A DNA stretch of 64,000 bases from Glutamicibacter nicotianae (GTDB taxonomy: Bacteria; Actinomycetota; Actinomycetes; Actinomycetales; Micrococcaceae). The notes beneath the pieces are model-generated. The model did not search any database, was not told where the DNA came from, and worked only from the letters and a program-made list of their open reading frames with translations. Numbering within the stretch: the stretch's first letter is position 1; each line of letters opens with the position of its first letter. Below are positions 41,537 to 50,016 of the stretch, in pieces. The translations under genes and the position numbers were made by a program. The stretch covers positions 1 to 64,000 of the forward strand of contig NZ_BJNE01000005.1 of NCBI RefSeq assembly GCF_006539525.1, in the 5' to 3' direction.

Positions 41537-42505
41537 CTAGTGCTTGACGTTCTTGCGGCGCAGCACGTCGAAGCCGACGGCGATCGCGATCACGGCGCCA
41601 ATGACTACCTGCTGCCAGAACGCGGAGACCGAGAGCAGGTTCAGGCCGTTGCGGATCACTGCCAGCACCAGCGCACCGATCAGCGTGCCGGAGATGCGGC
41701 CGACGCCGCCGGAGAGCGAGGCGCCGCCAATCACCACTGCGGCGATGGCATCCAGCTCGTAGCCGGAGGCCAAGGTCGGCTGGGCCGAGTCCAGGCGTCC
41801 GGCCAGGATCATGCCCGACAGCGCGGCGAACACGCCGGAAATCACGAATACGGTGACCAGCACGCGCTTGACCGGGATGCCGGAGAGCCGCGCGGCTTCG
41901 GTGTTGCCGCCGACTGCGAAGGCGTTCTTGCCGATGACGGTGCGGTTGAGCACGAAGGCTGCCAGCAGGCCGGAGACCACGAGGATCACGATCGGCATCG
42001 GGATCGGCCCGAGGTCATCGCCCAACCAGGATACCGAGGAGCTGGTGGAGATCGGACGGCCGTCGGAGATCACCAGGGTCAGCCCGCGCACCACGGTGAG
42101 CATCGCCAGCGAGGCGATGAAGGTGGGCAGCTTGCCGTAGGCGCTCATCGCGCCGGTGACCCAGCCGCACAGCGCGCCCACGGCCAGGCCGATCGGGATG
42201 GACAGCCCGTCGGGCAGCCCGGCGGTGGTGATCGCGTAGGAGGAGCCCATCGCCGAGAGCGCGGCCACAGAGCCGACGGACAGGTCGATGCCGGCAGCGA
42301 CGATCACGAAGGTCATGCCGAAGGCCATCACCGCGATGGTGGAGACCTGGATGCCGATGTTCAGCAGGTTCGGCCCGGTCAAGAAGCGCGGGGTGGCGAT
42401 GAACAGGGCCAGGCACAGGATGACCAGGCCCACCAAGGCTCCGTTATTGGCAAGGAATGCCTTGAAGTCGAACCCCTTCTTCGGGGCTGTAGCTACGCTG
42501 CTCAT
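41537..42505 (-). CDS. rbsC: Ribose ABC transporter permease
   Basis: The 322-residue membrane protein of the AraH/RbsC family has about 8-10 helices and the family segment VAAGIDLSVGSVAALSAMGSSY; VIGGASLSGGVGRISGTLIGAL is present near the C-terminus. It overlaps the rbsA stop codon by one base (ATGA), which supports coupled translation. It forms the channel with RbsA supplying ATP hydrolysis. Confidence 0.95.
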   Translation of the reverse strand: MSSVATAPKKGFDFKAFLANNGALVGLVILCLALFIATPRFLTGPNLLNIGIQVSTIAVMAFGMTFVIVAAGIDLSVGSVAALSAMGSSYAITTAGLPDGLSIPIGLAVGALCGWVTGAMSAYGKLPTFIASLAMLTVVRGLTLVISDGRPISTSSSVSWLGDDLGPIPMPIVILVVSGLLAAFVLNRTVIGKNAFAVGGNTEAARLSGIPVKRVLVTVFVISGVFAALSGMILAGRLDSAQPTLASGYELDAIAAVVIGGASLSGGVGRISGTLIGALVLAVIRNGLNLLSVSAFWQQVVIGAVIAIAVGFDVLRRKNVKH

Positions 42506-44019
42506 TACTTGGTTCCCATTTCTTCTTCGCGGTGCACATTGCTGACGGCCAGGGACATGATGGCGTCCTGGGTGGCTTCTTCGGTAGCCAGTTCCCCGGC
42601 GATGCGTCCCTGGCTCATCACCAGGACGCGGTCGGACATGCCCAGCACTTCGGGCAGTTCGCTGGAGGCCATCAAGACGCAGCCTCCGGAGGCGGTGATC
42701 TCATTGATCAGTTCATAGATTTCGACCTTCGCGCCCACGTCCACGCCGCGGGTCGGCTCGTCGAGCAGCAGCACCTTGGCTCCTGCGGTGAACCAGCGGC
42801 CGAAGACCGCCTTCTGCTGGTTGCCGCCCGAGAGCGAGCGGATGGGCGCATCGATGCTGCCCATGCGGATGCGCAGGCGTTCGGCGACCTGCTGCGCGCG
42901 GGCTTTCTGGCCCTTGCGGTCGACCAGGCCGCTCTTAGCGGTGGAAGCCATCGTGGCGTAGCCGATGTTCTCGGCCACCGAGGCATCCAGCACCAGGCCC
43001 TGGGTCTTGCGGTCCTCGGGCACATGGCCGATGCCGGCGCGGGTGGCTGCCGCGACGTCGAAGCTGGCCAGCTTCTTGCCGTTCACCGCCACGCTGCCGC
43101 TGGAGTACTTGTCCGCTCCGGCGATCGCGCGGATCAGCTCGGTGCGCCCGGCACCCATCAGGCCGGCCAGGGCCACTACTTCGCCGGGGCGGACCTCCAG
43201 CGAGATGTCCTTGAGCATGCCGTCGGACAGGTTCTTCACGCTCAGCAGCGGCTGCTCTCCCGGCTCGGTGGCCACGCGCGGGAACTGGGCGTCGATGTCG
43301 CGGCCGACCATGAGCCTGACCAGTTCGTTCTCCTCGGTGTCGGCCGGGACGGTGGCGATGAACTTGCCATCGCGCAAAACGTTCACGAAGTCGCCGATTT
43401 CGGCGATCTCATCGAGGTGGTGGCTGATGAACACCATGCCGACTCCCTGCGCCTTCAACGTGTTGACCACCGAGAACAGGTGCGCAATTTCAGATTTGGT
43501 CAAGGCCGCGGTGGGCTCGTCGAGGATCAGCACGCGGGCGTCCAGGCTCAGGGCCTTGGCGATTTCCACCAGCTGCTGCTGGGCCAGGCCCAGCTCGCCC
43601 ACCGGCGTATCCACATCCAGCTTCAGCCCGAGCTTGTCCATCGCGTCGCGGGCGATCTGGCGCATGGCGCGGCGGTTGATGATGCCGAACTTGCGCGGCA
43701 CGCGGCCCAGGGTGATGTTCTCGGCAATGGTCATCGACGGCACCAGGTTCAGTTCCTGGTGGATGGTAGCGATGCCCAGGGCTTCGGAGGCCTTGGTGTT
43801 GGGGATCTTCACGGCCTTGCCGTCCATCAGGATCCGGCCGGCATCCGGCTCGTGCACGCCGGCGATCATCTTGATCAGCGTGGACTTGCCTGCGCCGTTC
43901 TCGCCGAGCAGCACGGAGACCTTGCCCGCGTGCACCTCGACGGTGACCTCGTCGATCACCTGTACCGGGCCGAAGGACTTGCAGACCTTGTCCAGGACCA
44001 GCAGAGCGTCATTACCCAT
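42505..44019 (-). CDS. rbsA: Ribose ABC transporter ATP-binding protein
   Basis: The 504-residue duplicated ATPase has two ABC domains: LLGENGAGKSTLIKMIAG with LGLAQQQLVEIAKAL in the first, and LAGLMGAGRTELIRA with LSGGNQQKAVFGRW in the second; the second Walker A is degenerate, as usual in this family. The start MGNDALLVLDK at 44019 has AAGGA upstream. It is the second gene of the operon, 21 bp after rbsR. Confidence 0.95.
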   Translation of the reverse strand: MGNDALLVLDKVCKSFGPVQVIDEVTVEVHAGKVSVLLGENGAGKSTLIKMIAGVHEPDAGRILMDGKAVKIPNTKASEALGIATIHQELNLVPSMTIAENITLGRVPRKFGIINRRAMRQIARDAMDKLGLKLDVDTPVGELGLAQQQLVEIAKALSLDARVLILDEPTAALTKSEIAHLFSVVNTLKAQGVGMVFISHHLDEIAEIGDFVNVLRDGKFIATVPADTEENELVRLMVGRDIDAQFPRVATEPGEQPLLSVKNLSDGMLKDISLEVRPGEVVALAGLMGAGRTELIRAIAGADKYSSGSVAVNGKKLASFDVAAATRAGIGHVPEDRKTQGLVLDASVAENIGYATMASTAKSGLVDRKGQKARAQQVAERLRIRMGSIDAPIRSLSGGNQQKAVFGRWFTAGAKVLLLDEPTRGVDVGAKVEIYELINEITASGGCVLMASSELPEVLGMSDRVLVMSQGRIAGELATEEATQDAIMSLAVSNVHREEEMGTK

Positions 44020-44040
44020 TCTCGTTCCTTCCATCATCAC

Positions 44041-45075
44041 CTATGCGCCGGTGGCTGCTTGCGTTGGGGCCAGCGACTCACGCGCGGTGAATCGGCTGAT
44101 GAATTCTTGCGGCTCCGGGCTCTTGCCGGCCATCACTTCCTGCAGCGCAGTGACCGCGGCGCGGCCCATGCTGGTCAGGTCGTGGCTGATCGTGGAAATC
44201 GGCGGATCGTGCATGAGCATCGCATCCACCTCGTCGAAGGAGATCACCGAGAGCTGCTTTCCGATCCGGATGCCGGCTTCGCGCCACACGGTCAGCGCGC
44301 CAATGGCCATCGGCGCATCAGCGATGACCACCGCGGTGGGCTGCAGTTCATGCTCCAGCAGCCAGCGGGCGCCGCCCGCACCGGAGGCGGCACGGAAGTC
44401 GCCGGCAAAATGCAGGGCGGGATTGATGCTCAGGCCGTTGGCCGCCATCGCCGAATCGAAGGCACTGTGGCGTTCGCGGGCGGTGGAGGCGTGGTCCGGG
44501 CCGCCGAGGAAGGCGATGCTGGTGTGGCCCAGGAGCTTGAGCTGCGCGATGGCTTCTTCCAGGGCACCGGTGCTGGAGGCGGTGATCGAGGGGATGCGCT
44601 GCTCTGGAAGGGTCCGGTCCACGAAGACCAGCGGGGTTCCCGAGGCGATGATGCGCTGCATCATCGGGCTGGGCCGGTCGGCATCTTCGTCGAGGCCCTG
44701 GGGCACAACAATCAGCCCGTCGACGCGGCGCGAGAGCATCGCTGCGAGAAATTGGTCCTGCTGCTCGGTGTCTTCGTTGGCGTTGCCGATGAAGGTCATC
44801 ATTCCCGCGGCGTGCGCCTGCTGCTCGACAGCGTGGGCAAGATCGGAGAAGTAGGGGTTGCGCACATCGGAGATCAGCAGCGCGATGGTGTCGGTTTTGG
44901 TGGAGCGCAGGGAGCGGGCCTGGGCGTTGGGAACGAATCCCAGTTCCTTGGCGACGGCTGCCACCTTTTCCCGGGAAGCGGCCGAAGTGGCGGGGTGGCC
45001 TGAGAGAACGCGCGAGGCAGTAGCGGAGGAAACTCCGGCTGCAAGCGCCACATCTTTGATGGTGACAGCGTTCAT
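44041..45075 (-). CDS. rbsR: LacI-family ribose operon repressor
   Basis: The 344-residue regulator has a LacI helix-turn-helix (VTIKDVALAAGVSSATASRVLSG at the N-terminus) and a periplasmic-binding-like sugar domain (ALLISDVRNPYFSDLAHAVEQQ, GLIVVPQG, VISFDEVDAML). It is the first gene of the operon and is preceded 21 bp upstream by a 32-bp palindrome, so it probably represses itself and the whole rbs operon. ATG 45075 gives the usual N-terminus. Confidence 0.94.
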   Translation of the reverse strand: MNAVTIKDVALAAGVSSATASRVLSGHPATSAASREKVAAVAKELGFVPNAQARSLRSTKTDTIALLISDVRNPYFSDLAHAVEQQAHAAGMMTFIGNANEDTEQQDQFLAAMLSRRVDGLIVVPQGLDEDADRPSPMMQRIIASGTPLVFVDRTLPEQRIPSITASSTGALEEAIAQLKLLGHTSIAFLGGPDHASTARERHSAFDSAMAANGLSINPALHFAGDFRAASGAGGARWLLEHELQPTAVVIADAPMAIGALTVWREAGIRIGKQLSVISFDEVDAMLMHDPPISTISHDLTSMGRAAVTALQEVMAGKSPEPQEFISRFTARESLAPTQAATGA

Positions 45076-45096
45076 GGCATAAGCCCCTTTGCTTAT

Positions 45097-45128
45097 TGTG
45101 TAATCGATTCCATGGAATCGATTACACA
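45097..45128. promoter_or_regulatory. 32-bp perfect palindrome, rbs operator
   Basis: The palindrome is perfectly symmetric about CCATGG (45111-45114 region), with outer arms TGTGTAATCGATT and AATCGATTACACA. Each half contains a LacI-type near-palindrome (TGTAATCGATTCCA and TGGAATCGATTACA), so two overlapping operators may be present. It sits in the rbsR-mntR intergenic region. Confidence 0.75.
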
Positions 45129-45313
45129 GTTTTCCGCACAAAGAAAATTAAGTCAATACACTGCGCTTGCCTATCAATAATCCCTACCCAGCGACTATAT
45201 TTTTTCGGGCTGGTGACTAGTTGCTTTAAGTTGCCTCGGGAGTTCAAGGCCAAACGTCCCATAACCAAAGTCACGTCGAGCCAGCAGGCGCAGCGGTCGC
45301 TAAGATGGTTCTT

Positions 45314-45994
45314 GTGTCGGTCAACCAGCTTTCAGATAGCGCGCAGAATTACCTCAAGATCATTTTCGGCCTCACCGAGTGGTCCAGTGATCCGGTCACC
45401 GCGAGCATCATTGCCAGCAAATCGGGAATGAAGCTCTCCACGGTGTCCGGCGCCTTGAGCAAATTGCGCCAGCAGGGCCTGCTCGACCATGCGCCCTATG
45501 GAGCCGTGACGCTCACCAAGCTGGGACGCGAGTATGCGCTGACCATGGTCCGCCGCCACCGCCTGATCGAAACATTCCTGGTGCAAATGCTTGGCTACCG
45601 CTGGGACCAGGTGCACGACGAGGCCGAGAGCCTGGAACATGCCGTATCCGACTTCATGATCGAACGCATCGACAGCCTGCTGGAGCATCCCACCCGCGAT
45701 CCGCATGGCGACCCCATCCCGACCGCCGAAGGCCGCATTTCCATTCCCCAGGCTTTCAACTTGGGCGAAGCCGTCGATGACGCCCGGGTGGAGGTCGAGC
45801 GCATTGCCGATGATGATTCGCAGCTGCTGCAGCATTTCTCCGATCACCGGATCGTTGTCGGCGCGCAGCTGCAGGTAACGCCCGGCGAGCAGTTCTCCGA
45901 GACGGTGAATGTCCAGGTCTGCGCGACTGGGGAAACCTTGCGCTTGGGATCGCGTGCGGCTGCCGCGGTGTGGGTCTCGCGTTCCTCCGAATAG
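45314..45994 (+). CDS. mntR: DtxR/MntR-family metal-dependent regulator
   Basis: The 226-residue protein has the DtxR-type helix-turn-helix near the start (LSDSAQNYLKIIFGLTEW, IIASKSGMKLSTVSGALSKLRQQGLLDHAPYGAVTLTKLGREYA), the dimerisation/metal domain (VRRHRLIETFLVQMLGYRWDQVHDEAESLEHAVSDFMIERID, HPTRDPHGDPIP) and a C-terminal SH3-like region. GTG 45314 lies 7 bp after TAAGAT, so the mRNA may be leaderless; ATG 45305 is the alternative. It likely senses Mn2+ and represses the metal ABC importer at 48.4-51 kb. Confidence 0.88.
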   Translation: MSVNQLSDSAQNYLKIIFGLTEWSSDPVTASIIASKSGMKLSTVSGALSKLRQQGLLDHAPYGAVTLTKLGREYALTMVRRHRLIETFLVQMLGYRWDQVHDEAESLEHAVSDFMIERIDSLLEHPTRDPHGDPIPTAEGRISIPQAFNLGEAVDDARVEVERIADDDSQLLQHFSDHRIVVGAQLQVTPGEQFSETVNVQVCATGETLRLGSRAAAAVWVSRSSE

Positions 45995-46187
45995 CCTTTC
46001 CGCTCCATGCCCTCGGCTCATTGAACTGGCGGCGTCGTCACCTTTCAACGCCAACAGATAATTTGTCCGTTTCATGGATTACAGTGTTGACTAGCCCGGG
46101 ATACTGCAATGTACAAGTTTTACATGGGGGTGCATTGCGGCATCCTTGGCCATCCATTACTTCGCGTTTCATTTGAAAGACTCCGCC

Positions 46188-47150
46188 TTGCCTAAAAAAC
46201 TTTTCGCTGCGCTCTGCGCTGCAATATTGGTGCTTGCTGGATGCAGCGCACCGGCAGATCCTTCTGCACTTCAGATCAATCAGCTCGCACAGGTCGACAA
46301 CCTGTTGGCAACAGACCAGCCGTTGCAGGTGGAACGGGTTGCCACCAGCAGCAAGAAGGTCAAGCCCGGGGCGAAGCTCAATGGTCCCAAAGCCACCGCA
46401 ATGCTGGCGACCTTGCCGGTGAAGGGCAAGGCAGCAGCCACCGGATACAACCGGAACAAAAAATTCGGCAATGGCTGGAAGGACTTCGACAAGGACAAGT
46501 GCGACGAGCGCCAGGACACCTTGTCCCGGGACATGTCCAAGGTGAAGTTCAAGGACCGCAAGAAGTGCACCGTAGCTTCGGGCACGTTGCATGACAGCTA
46601 CACCGGCAAGAAGATCAATTGGAAGGTCAAGTCAGGCAGCGTCGACATCGACCATGTGGTTTCCCTGAAGAACGCGTGGATTTCCGGCGGCCAGAAACTG
46701 TCGCAGGCCCAGCGCCAGGCCCTGGCCAATGACCCGCTGAACTTGATGGCGTCCAGCGCCTCGGCCAATCGCCAGAAGGGCGACAAGAACACCGCCGAGT
46801 GGCTCCCGAAGAACAAGTCCTTCCGGTGCCAGTACGTGGCAACCCAGATCAGCGTCAAGAAGAAGTACGCGCTGTCGGTGACCAAGGCGGAAAAGAATGC
46901 GATGGCCAAGGTGCTGAAGACGTGCCGCAACCAGAAGGCCGCAAAGGTCACCCCGATCAAGCCCGCCGGGTCCAAGCCCAAGGCCTCGCCGAAGAAGGAC
47001 GTGAAGAAGGCTCCTTCCGTGGTCAAAGGCACCGTGCATCCTGGCGCCTACTGCAAGAAGGCGGATCAGGGAAAGCGCGGCAAGTCCAAGGCCGGCAAGT
47101 ACTACACCTGCAAAACTGACGCCAAGGGCAAACTGCGCTGGAGGGTTTAG
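46188..47150 (+). CDS. Secreted HNH-type (DUF1524-like) nuclease-like lipoprotein
   Basis: The 320-residue protein has a signal ending LVLAGC (lipobox), a Lys/Thr linker, and a DUF1524/HNH-like domain: DIDHVVSLKNAWISGG (catalytic His in DHV), DPLNLMASSASANRQKGDKNTAEWLP (ending in the asparagine/Lys motif) and FRCQYVATQISVKKKY. A Lys/Pro-rich stretch (about 250-280) leads to a C-terminal Cys-pair segment (AYCKKADQGKRG.. YYTCKTDAKGKLRWRV) common on actinobacterial exported proteins. TTG 46188 gives the best signal peptide; TTG 46146 is possible. It probably degrades DNA outside the cell. Confidence 0.8.
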   Translation: MPKKLFAALCAAILVLAGCSAPADPSALQINQLAQVDNLLATDQPLQVERVATSSKKVKPGAKLNGPKATAMLATLPVKGKAAATGYNRNKKFGNGWKDFDKDKCDERQDTLSRDMSKVKFKDRKKCTVASGTLHDSYTGKKINWKVKSGSVDIDHVVSLKNAWISGGQKLSQAQRQALANDPLNLMASSASANRQKGDKNTAEWLPKNKSFRCQYVATQISVKKKYALSVTKAEKNAMAKVLKTCRNQKAAKVTPIKPAGSKPKASPKKDVKKAPSVVKGTVHPGAYCKKADQGKRGKSKAGKYYTCKTDAKGKLRWRV

Positions 47151-47198
47151 CTACCGCCTGCCGGTTCTCTCCCAGCCTGCTGACTCAGCAGCACGCGT

Positions 47199-47240
47199 GC
47201 AGGCCCCACGAGTGGATTCACGTCCACGCGTGGGGCCTGC
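47199..47240. terminator. Hairpin terminator between the HNH gene and the SGNH gene
   Basis: GCAGGCCCCACG (47199-47210) pairs with CGTGGGGCCTGC (47229-47240), with an inner GTGGA/TCCAC stem. It can serve both convergent genes. Confidence 0.8.
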
Positions 47241-47291
47241 TGCAGGTCTACTACTCCCGGGCCGCCAGCACCTGGCGCCGCTGCGCTCCGC

Positions 47292-48140
47292 TCAGCCGGC
47301 CAGTTCCCCGAGGTCGATGCGGTGCGCCAGTGCCGGGAAATATCCCTGGCTGTATCCGGTGCCGGTCGGGTGGAGGTTGAAGGGGTCGACCGGGTTGGCC
47401 GGATTGAAGTAGATCCACGACTCGCTCGCCCCGAACCCATGGTTATTGAATGGCCCGAGCACCGGAACGAATTTGGCACTGGTGCCGCGGGTGGCCGCGC
47501 GAATCTCCCGGTTCAGCTCATCGCCCAGGCGGTTCAGCGTCCGCGCATGCGTGGCACTGATCAACGGCTGGTCGCCGGTGGACGAGGTGAACAGGCGTGG
47601 ATATCCGGCTACCAGGATGGTTGCCGGGCTCAGCAAGTCGATTCGTTCCAGGGTCCGGTGGACCCGTGGCCCGACGGACCCGATAGCCGCCGCCAAGGCG
47701 GCTGTCGCCTGGTCGCAGCCGGAGTCACTGCCTTGTGTGCTGCACGCGGCTACTGCTTGCCCCCAAGGCAGGTCGTTGCCGCCCAGGGTCAGCGTCACCA
47801 GGTCGGCGGTGGACAGCGGTGCGGCCAGCGCAGCGGCCGCCATCCCCACCTGTTCTGCGGTGAACCCGGCGCAGGCCGCATTGATACTCAGATCCACCCC
47901 GGGCAGCGCTGCAATCTGGCTGACGTGGGAGGGGCCGGTGGTTTGCAGGCAGCCGGGCAGCGGCCCGGGCACGATGGCCCCCGATCCGAAGCCTGCCGAA
48001 TAGGAATCACCAAGGTTCACATAGCTGATGCTCCCTGCCGGGTCCGCCTGAGCGGCGGCCGGTGCCAGGCCGCCCAGGGCGAGGGCCGCGCAGGCGGCGG
48101 TGATCACAGCGAAAATGCGAGTTCTTGCCTTGCCAGTCAT
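47292..48140 (-). CDS. Secreted SGNH/GDSL hydrolase
   Basis: The 282-residue protein has a Sec signal peptide (RTRIFAVITAACAALALGGLAPAAAQA) and the SGNH motifs: VNLGDSYSAGFGSG (Ser in GDSYS), VTLTLGGNDL (GND) and DPFNLHPTGTGY (catalytic His). It is likely an esterase or lipase, similar to Streptomyces secreted lipases. The ATG at 48140 follows AAGGGA. The 248-bp upstream region is GC-rich and structured. Confidence 0.87.
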   Translation of the reverse strand: MTGKARTRIFAVITAACAALALGGLAPAAAQADPAGSISYVNLGDSYSAGFGSGAIVPGPLPGCLQTTGPSHVSQIAALPGVDLSINAACAGFTAEQVGMAAAALAAPLSTADLVTLTLGGNDLPWGQAVAACSTQGSDSGCDQATAALAAAIGSVGPRVHRTLERIDLLSPATILVAGYPRLFTSSTGDQPLISATHARTLNRLGDELNREIRAATRGTSAKFVPVLGPFNNHGFGASESWIYFNPANPVDPFNLHPTGTGYSQGYFPALAHRIDLGELAG

Positions 48141-48388
48141 TGGAAAGTCCCTTGTCACGAACTGTGCGCGAGGGATTGCCCTCGCTTGGCACCCGGTTCC
48201 CCGGATGGACGGTCCGGCGGGCGCAAGGCCACCGCACCGTGACTGCCGTTCCCCATGTCGCGGCACCCGGGCTGCCTGTCACACGGACCTGAGCAGCACT
48301 GCACGGACGCGCGCCTGGATCCTTCGCGCGTGGCTCTCATCCTACGCCCGTGCCTCCGGGTCGGGAAGGGGTGCTGGCCAGCCGCCGC
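48141..48388 (-). other. GC-rich structured leader upstream of the SGNH hydrolase
   Basis: The region has a TAGGAT-type -10 hexamer on the minus strand near 48342, which would give a 5' leader of about 190 nt. It contains GGGGAACCGG and CGAGGGCAATCCCTCG hairpin-like elements. I do not see a full consensus of any known riboswitch. Confidence 0.3.
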
Positions 48389-49264
48389 TCAGCGGCTGGC
48401 GGCCAGCGCTTTGCGCCGCCCCTTGCGGGCCAGGCGGGTGGCGATGAGTCCCTGCTTCGGGCTGAAAAGATAGGCGATTGCGAAGATCATTGCCTGGGCC
48501 AGCACCACCATTCCACCGGTTGATGCATCGAGGTAATAGCTCACGTAGACGCCCAGGATTCCGGCGCAGGTTGCCAGGACCGGTGCGATCACCAGCATCT
48601 TCCCGAAGCGGTCGGTCAGCAGGTAGGCTGTGGCGCCGGGAATGATCAGCATGGCGACGACCAGGATGACGCCGACAGCCTGCAGCGCCACCACTGAGGT
48701 CATGGCCAACAGCCCCAAGAGCACGGCACCGATCAGCCGCGGGCTCATTCCCAAGGCATGCGCGTGCGTCTGGTCGAAGGCATAGAGCGTGAAGTCCTTG
48801 CGCTTGAGCACCAGGATGGCGAAGGTGATCGCGCCAAGCAGCACTACCTGCCACAGGTCGCTGGCCGAGACACCCAGCAAATTGCCGAAGATGATGTGAT
48901 TCAGATCCACATGGCTCGGGGTGACCGAGATCAGCACCAGCCCGATGGAGAAGAGCGTGGTGAAGACGATGCCGATGGCCGCATCTTCCTTCAGCTTCGT
49001 CGTGTCGCGCACTCCCCCGATCAATGCCACCGCGAGGAATCCGAAGACCAGGGCGCCCAGGGCAAAGGGAGCGCCGGCGATGTAGGCCAGCACTACCCCG
49101 GGCAAGACGGCATGCGAGACCGCGTCGCCCATCAGCGACCAGCCGATGAGCACCAGCCAGCAGGACAGCACCGCGCACAGGGCAGCGGCGATGATGGTCA
49201 CCAGCAGGGCGCGCACCATGAAGGTGTAGCCCAAGGGCTCGGCCAGCAATTCAATGAGGTTCAT
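48389..49264 (-). CDS. Metal (Mn/Zn) ABC transporter permease
   Basis: The 291-residue permease of the ZnuB/MntB family has 8-9 predicted helices and the conserved VSCWLVLIGWSLMGDAVSHAVLPGVVLAY segment. It forms the channel with the ATPase encoded by the preceding gene, which overlaps it by 4 bp. It is the third and last gene of the operon. Confidence 0.92.
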   Translation of the reverse strand: MNLIELLAEPLGYTFMVRALLVTIIAAALCAVLSCWLVLIGWSLMGDAVSHAVLPGVVLAYIAGAPFALGALVFGFLAVALIGGVRDTTKLKEDAAIGIVFTTLFSIGLVLISVTPSHVDLNHIIFGNLLGVSASDLWQVVLLGAITFAILVLKRKDFTLYAFDQTHAHALGMSPRLIGAVLLGLLAMTSVVALQAVGVILVVAMLIIPGATAYLLTDRFGKMLVIAPVLATCAGILGVYVSYYLDASTGGMVVLAQAMIFAIAYLFSPKQGLIATRLARKGRRKALAASR

Positions 49265-50016
49265 TTCCCGCCTCGTTTCATGGGATCCAGGCCAAAGGCC
49301 AGGGCCAGGTTCTCCGCTTGCAGCACCACGTCCGGATCTCCGTGCATCAGGACCTTGCGCATCAGCAGCACCGCTTCATCGGCCAGTTCCGGCAGCGCAT
49401 GCAGGTCATGGGTGGAGATCAGCACGCTGCCGCCGTCATCGGCTACCTCTCGCAAGAGCTTGGTGATGGTCGCTTCGCTGCGCTTGTCCACGCCGGCAAA
49501 AGGCTCATCGAGCAGCATGATGCTGGCGCCCTGGGCGATGCATCGGGCCACGAATGCGCGTTTCTTCTGGCCTCCGGAGAGCTGGCCGATCTGCCGATCG
49601 GCGAAGTTGGCCAGCTCCACCCGTTCGAGGGCCTCGTCCACGGCGGCGTGGTCCTTCTTCTTGGCTCGCCGGGTCCATCCCATCTGCCCGTAGCGTCCGG
49701 TCATAACGACCTCGCGCACCGAGATCGGGAAGCTCCAATCCACGGCCTCGCTCTGCGGCACATAGGCCAACTGGCCGCTTTTCCGTGCCTGCAGCGGGTC
49801 GGTGCCGTTGATGCGCACGCTGCCGGTGTCTGGCTTGATCTGCCCCATGATGGTCTTGAACAGTGTCGACTTGCCCGAGCCGTTCATCCCGACCAGTCCG
49901 CAGACCCGTCCGCGGCCTAGCTGCAATGAGGCGTGGTCCAGGGCCAGCACGGGGCCGTAGTGGACGGTCGCGCCCGTTACGTCGATGGCCAGGGCGGTGC
50001 TTTGCTTCGCATTCAT
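49261..50016 (-). CDS. Metal (Mn/Zn) ABC transporter ATP-binding protein
   Basis: The 251-residue ATPase has Walker A GMNGSGKSTLFKTIMG, signature QLSGGQKKRAFVARCI and Walker B SIMLLDEPFAGVD. It overlaps the substrate-binding gene by 4 bp (ATGA type) and the permease gene by 4 bp, forming a tight operon. Confidence 0.93.
   Translation of the reverse strand: MNAKQSTALAIDVTGATVHYGPVLALDHASLQLGRGRVCGLVGMNGSGKSTLFKTIMGQIKPDTGSVRINGTDPLQARKSGQLAYVPQSEAVDWSFPISVREVVMTGRYGQMGWTRRAKKKDHAAVDEALERVELANFADRQIGQLSGGQKKRAFVARCIAQGASIMLLDEPFAGVDKRSEATITKLLREVADDGGSVLISTHDLHALPELADEAVLLMRKVLMHGDPDVVLQAENLALAFGLDPMKRGGK

Noticed and set aside
40541-45003. Very long plus-strand ORFs (725 and 823 codons) opposite the rbs genes
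   Set aside because: They are complementary to rbsB, rbsC, rbsA and rbsR, are His/Gln/Gly-rich, and match no family. They are shadows.
48141-48388. c-di-AMP (ydaO), cobalamin or SAM-IV riboswitch before the SGNH gene
   Set aside because: Some fragments such as GGGGAACCGG look familiar, but the conserved 3' parts of these classes are not present.
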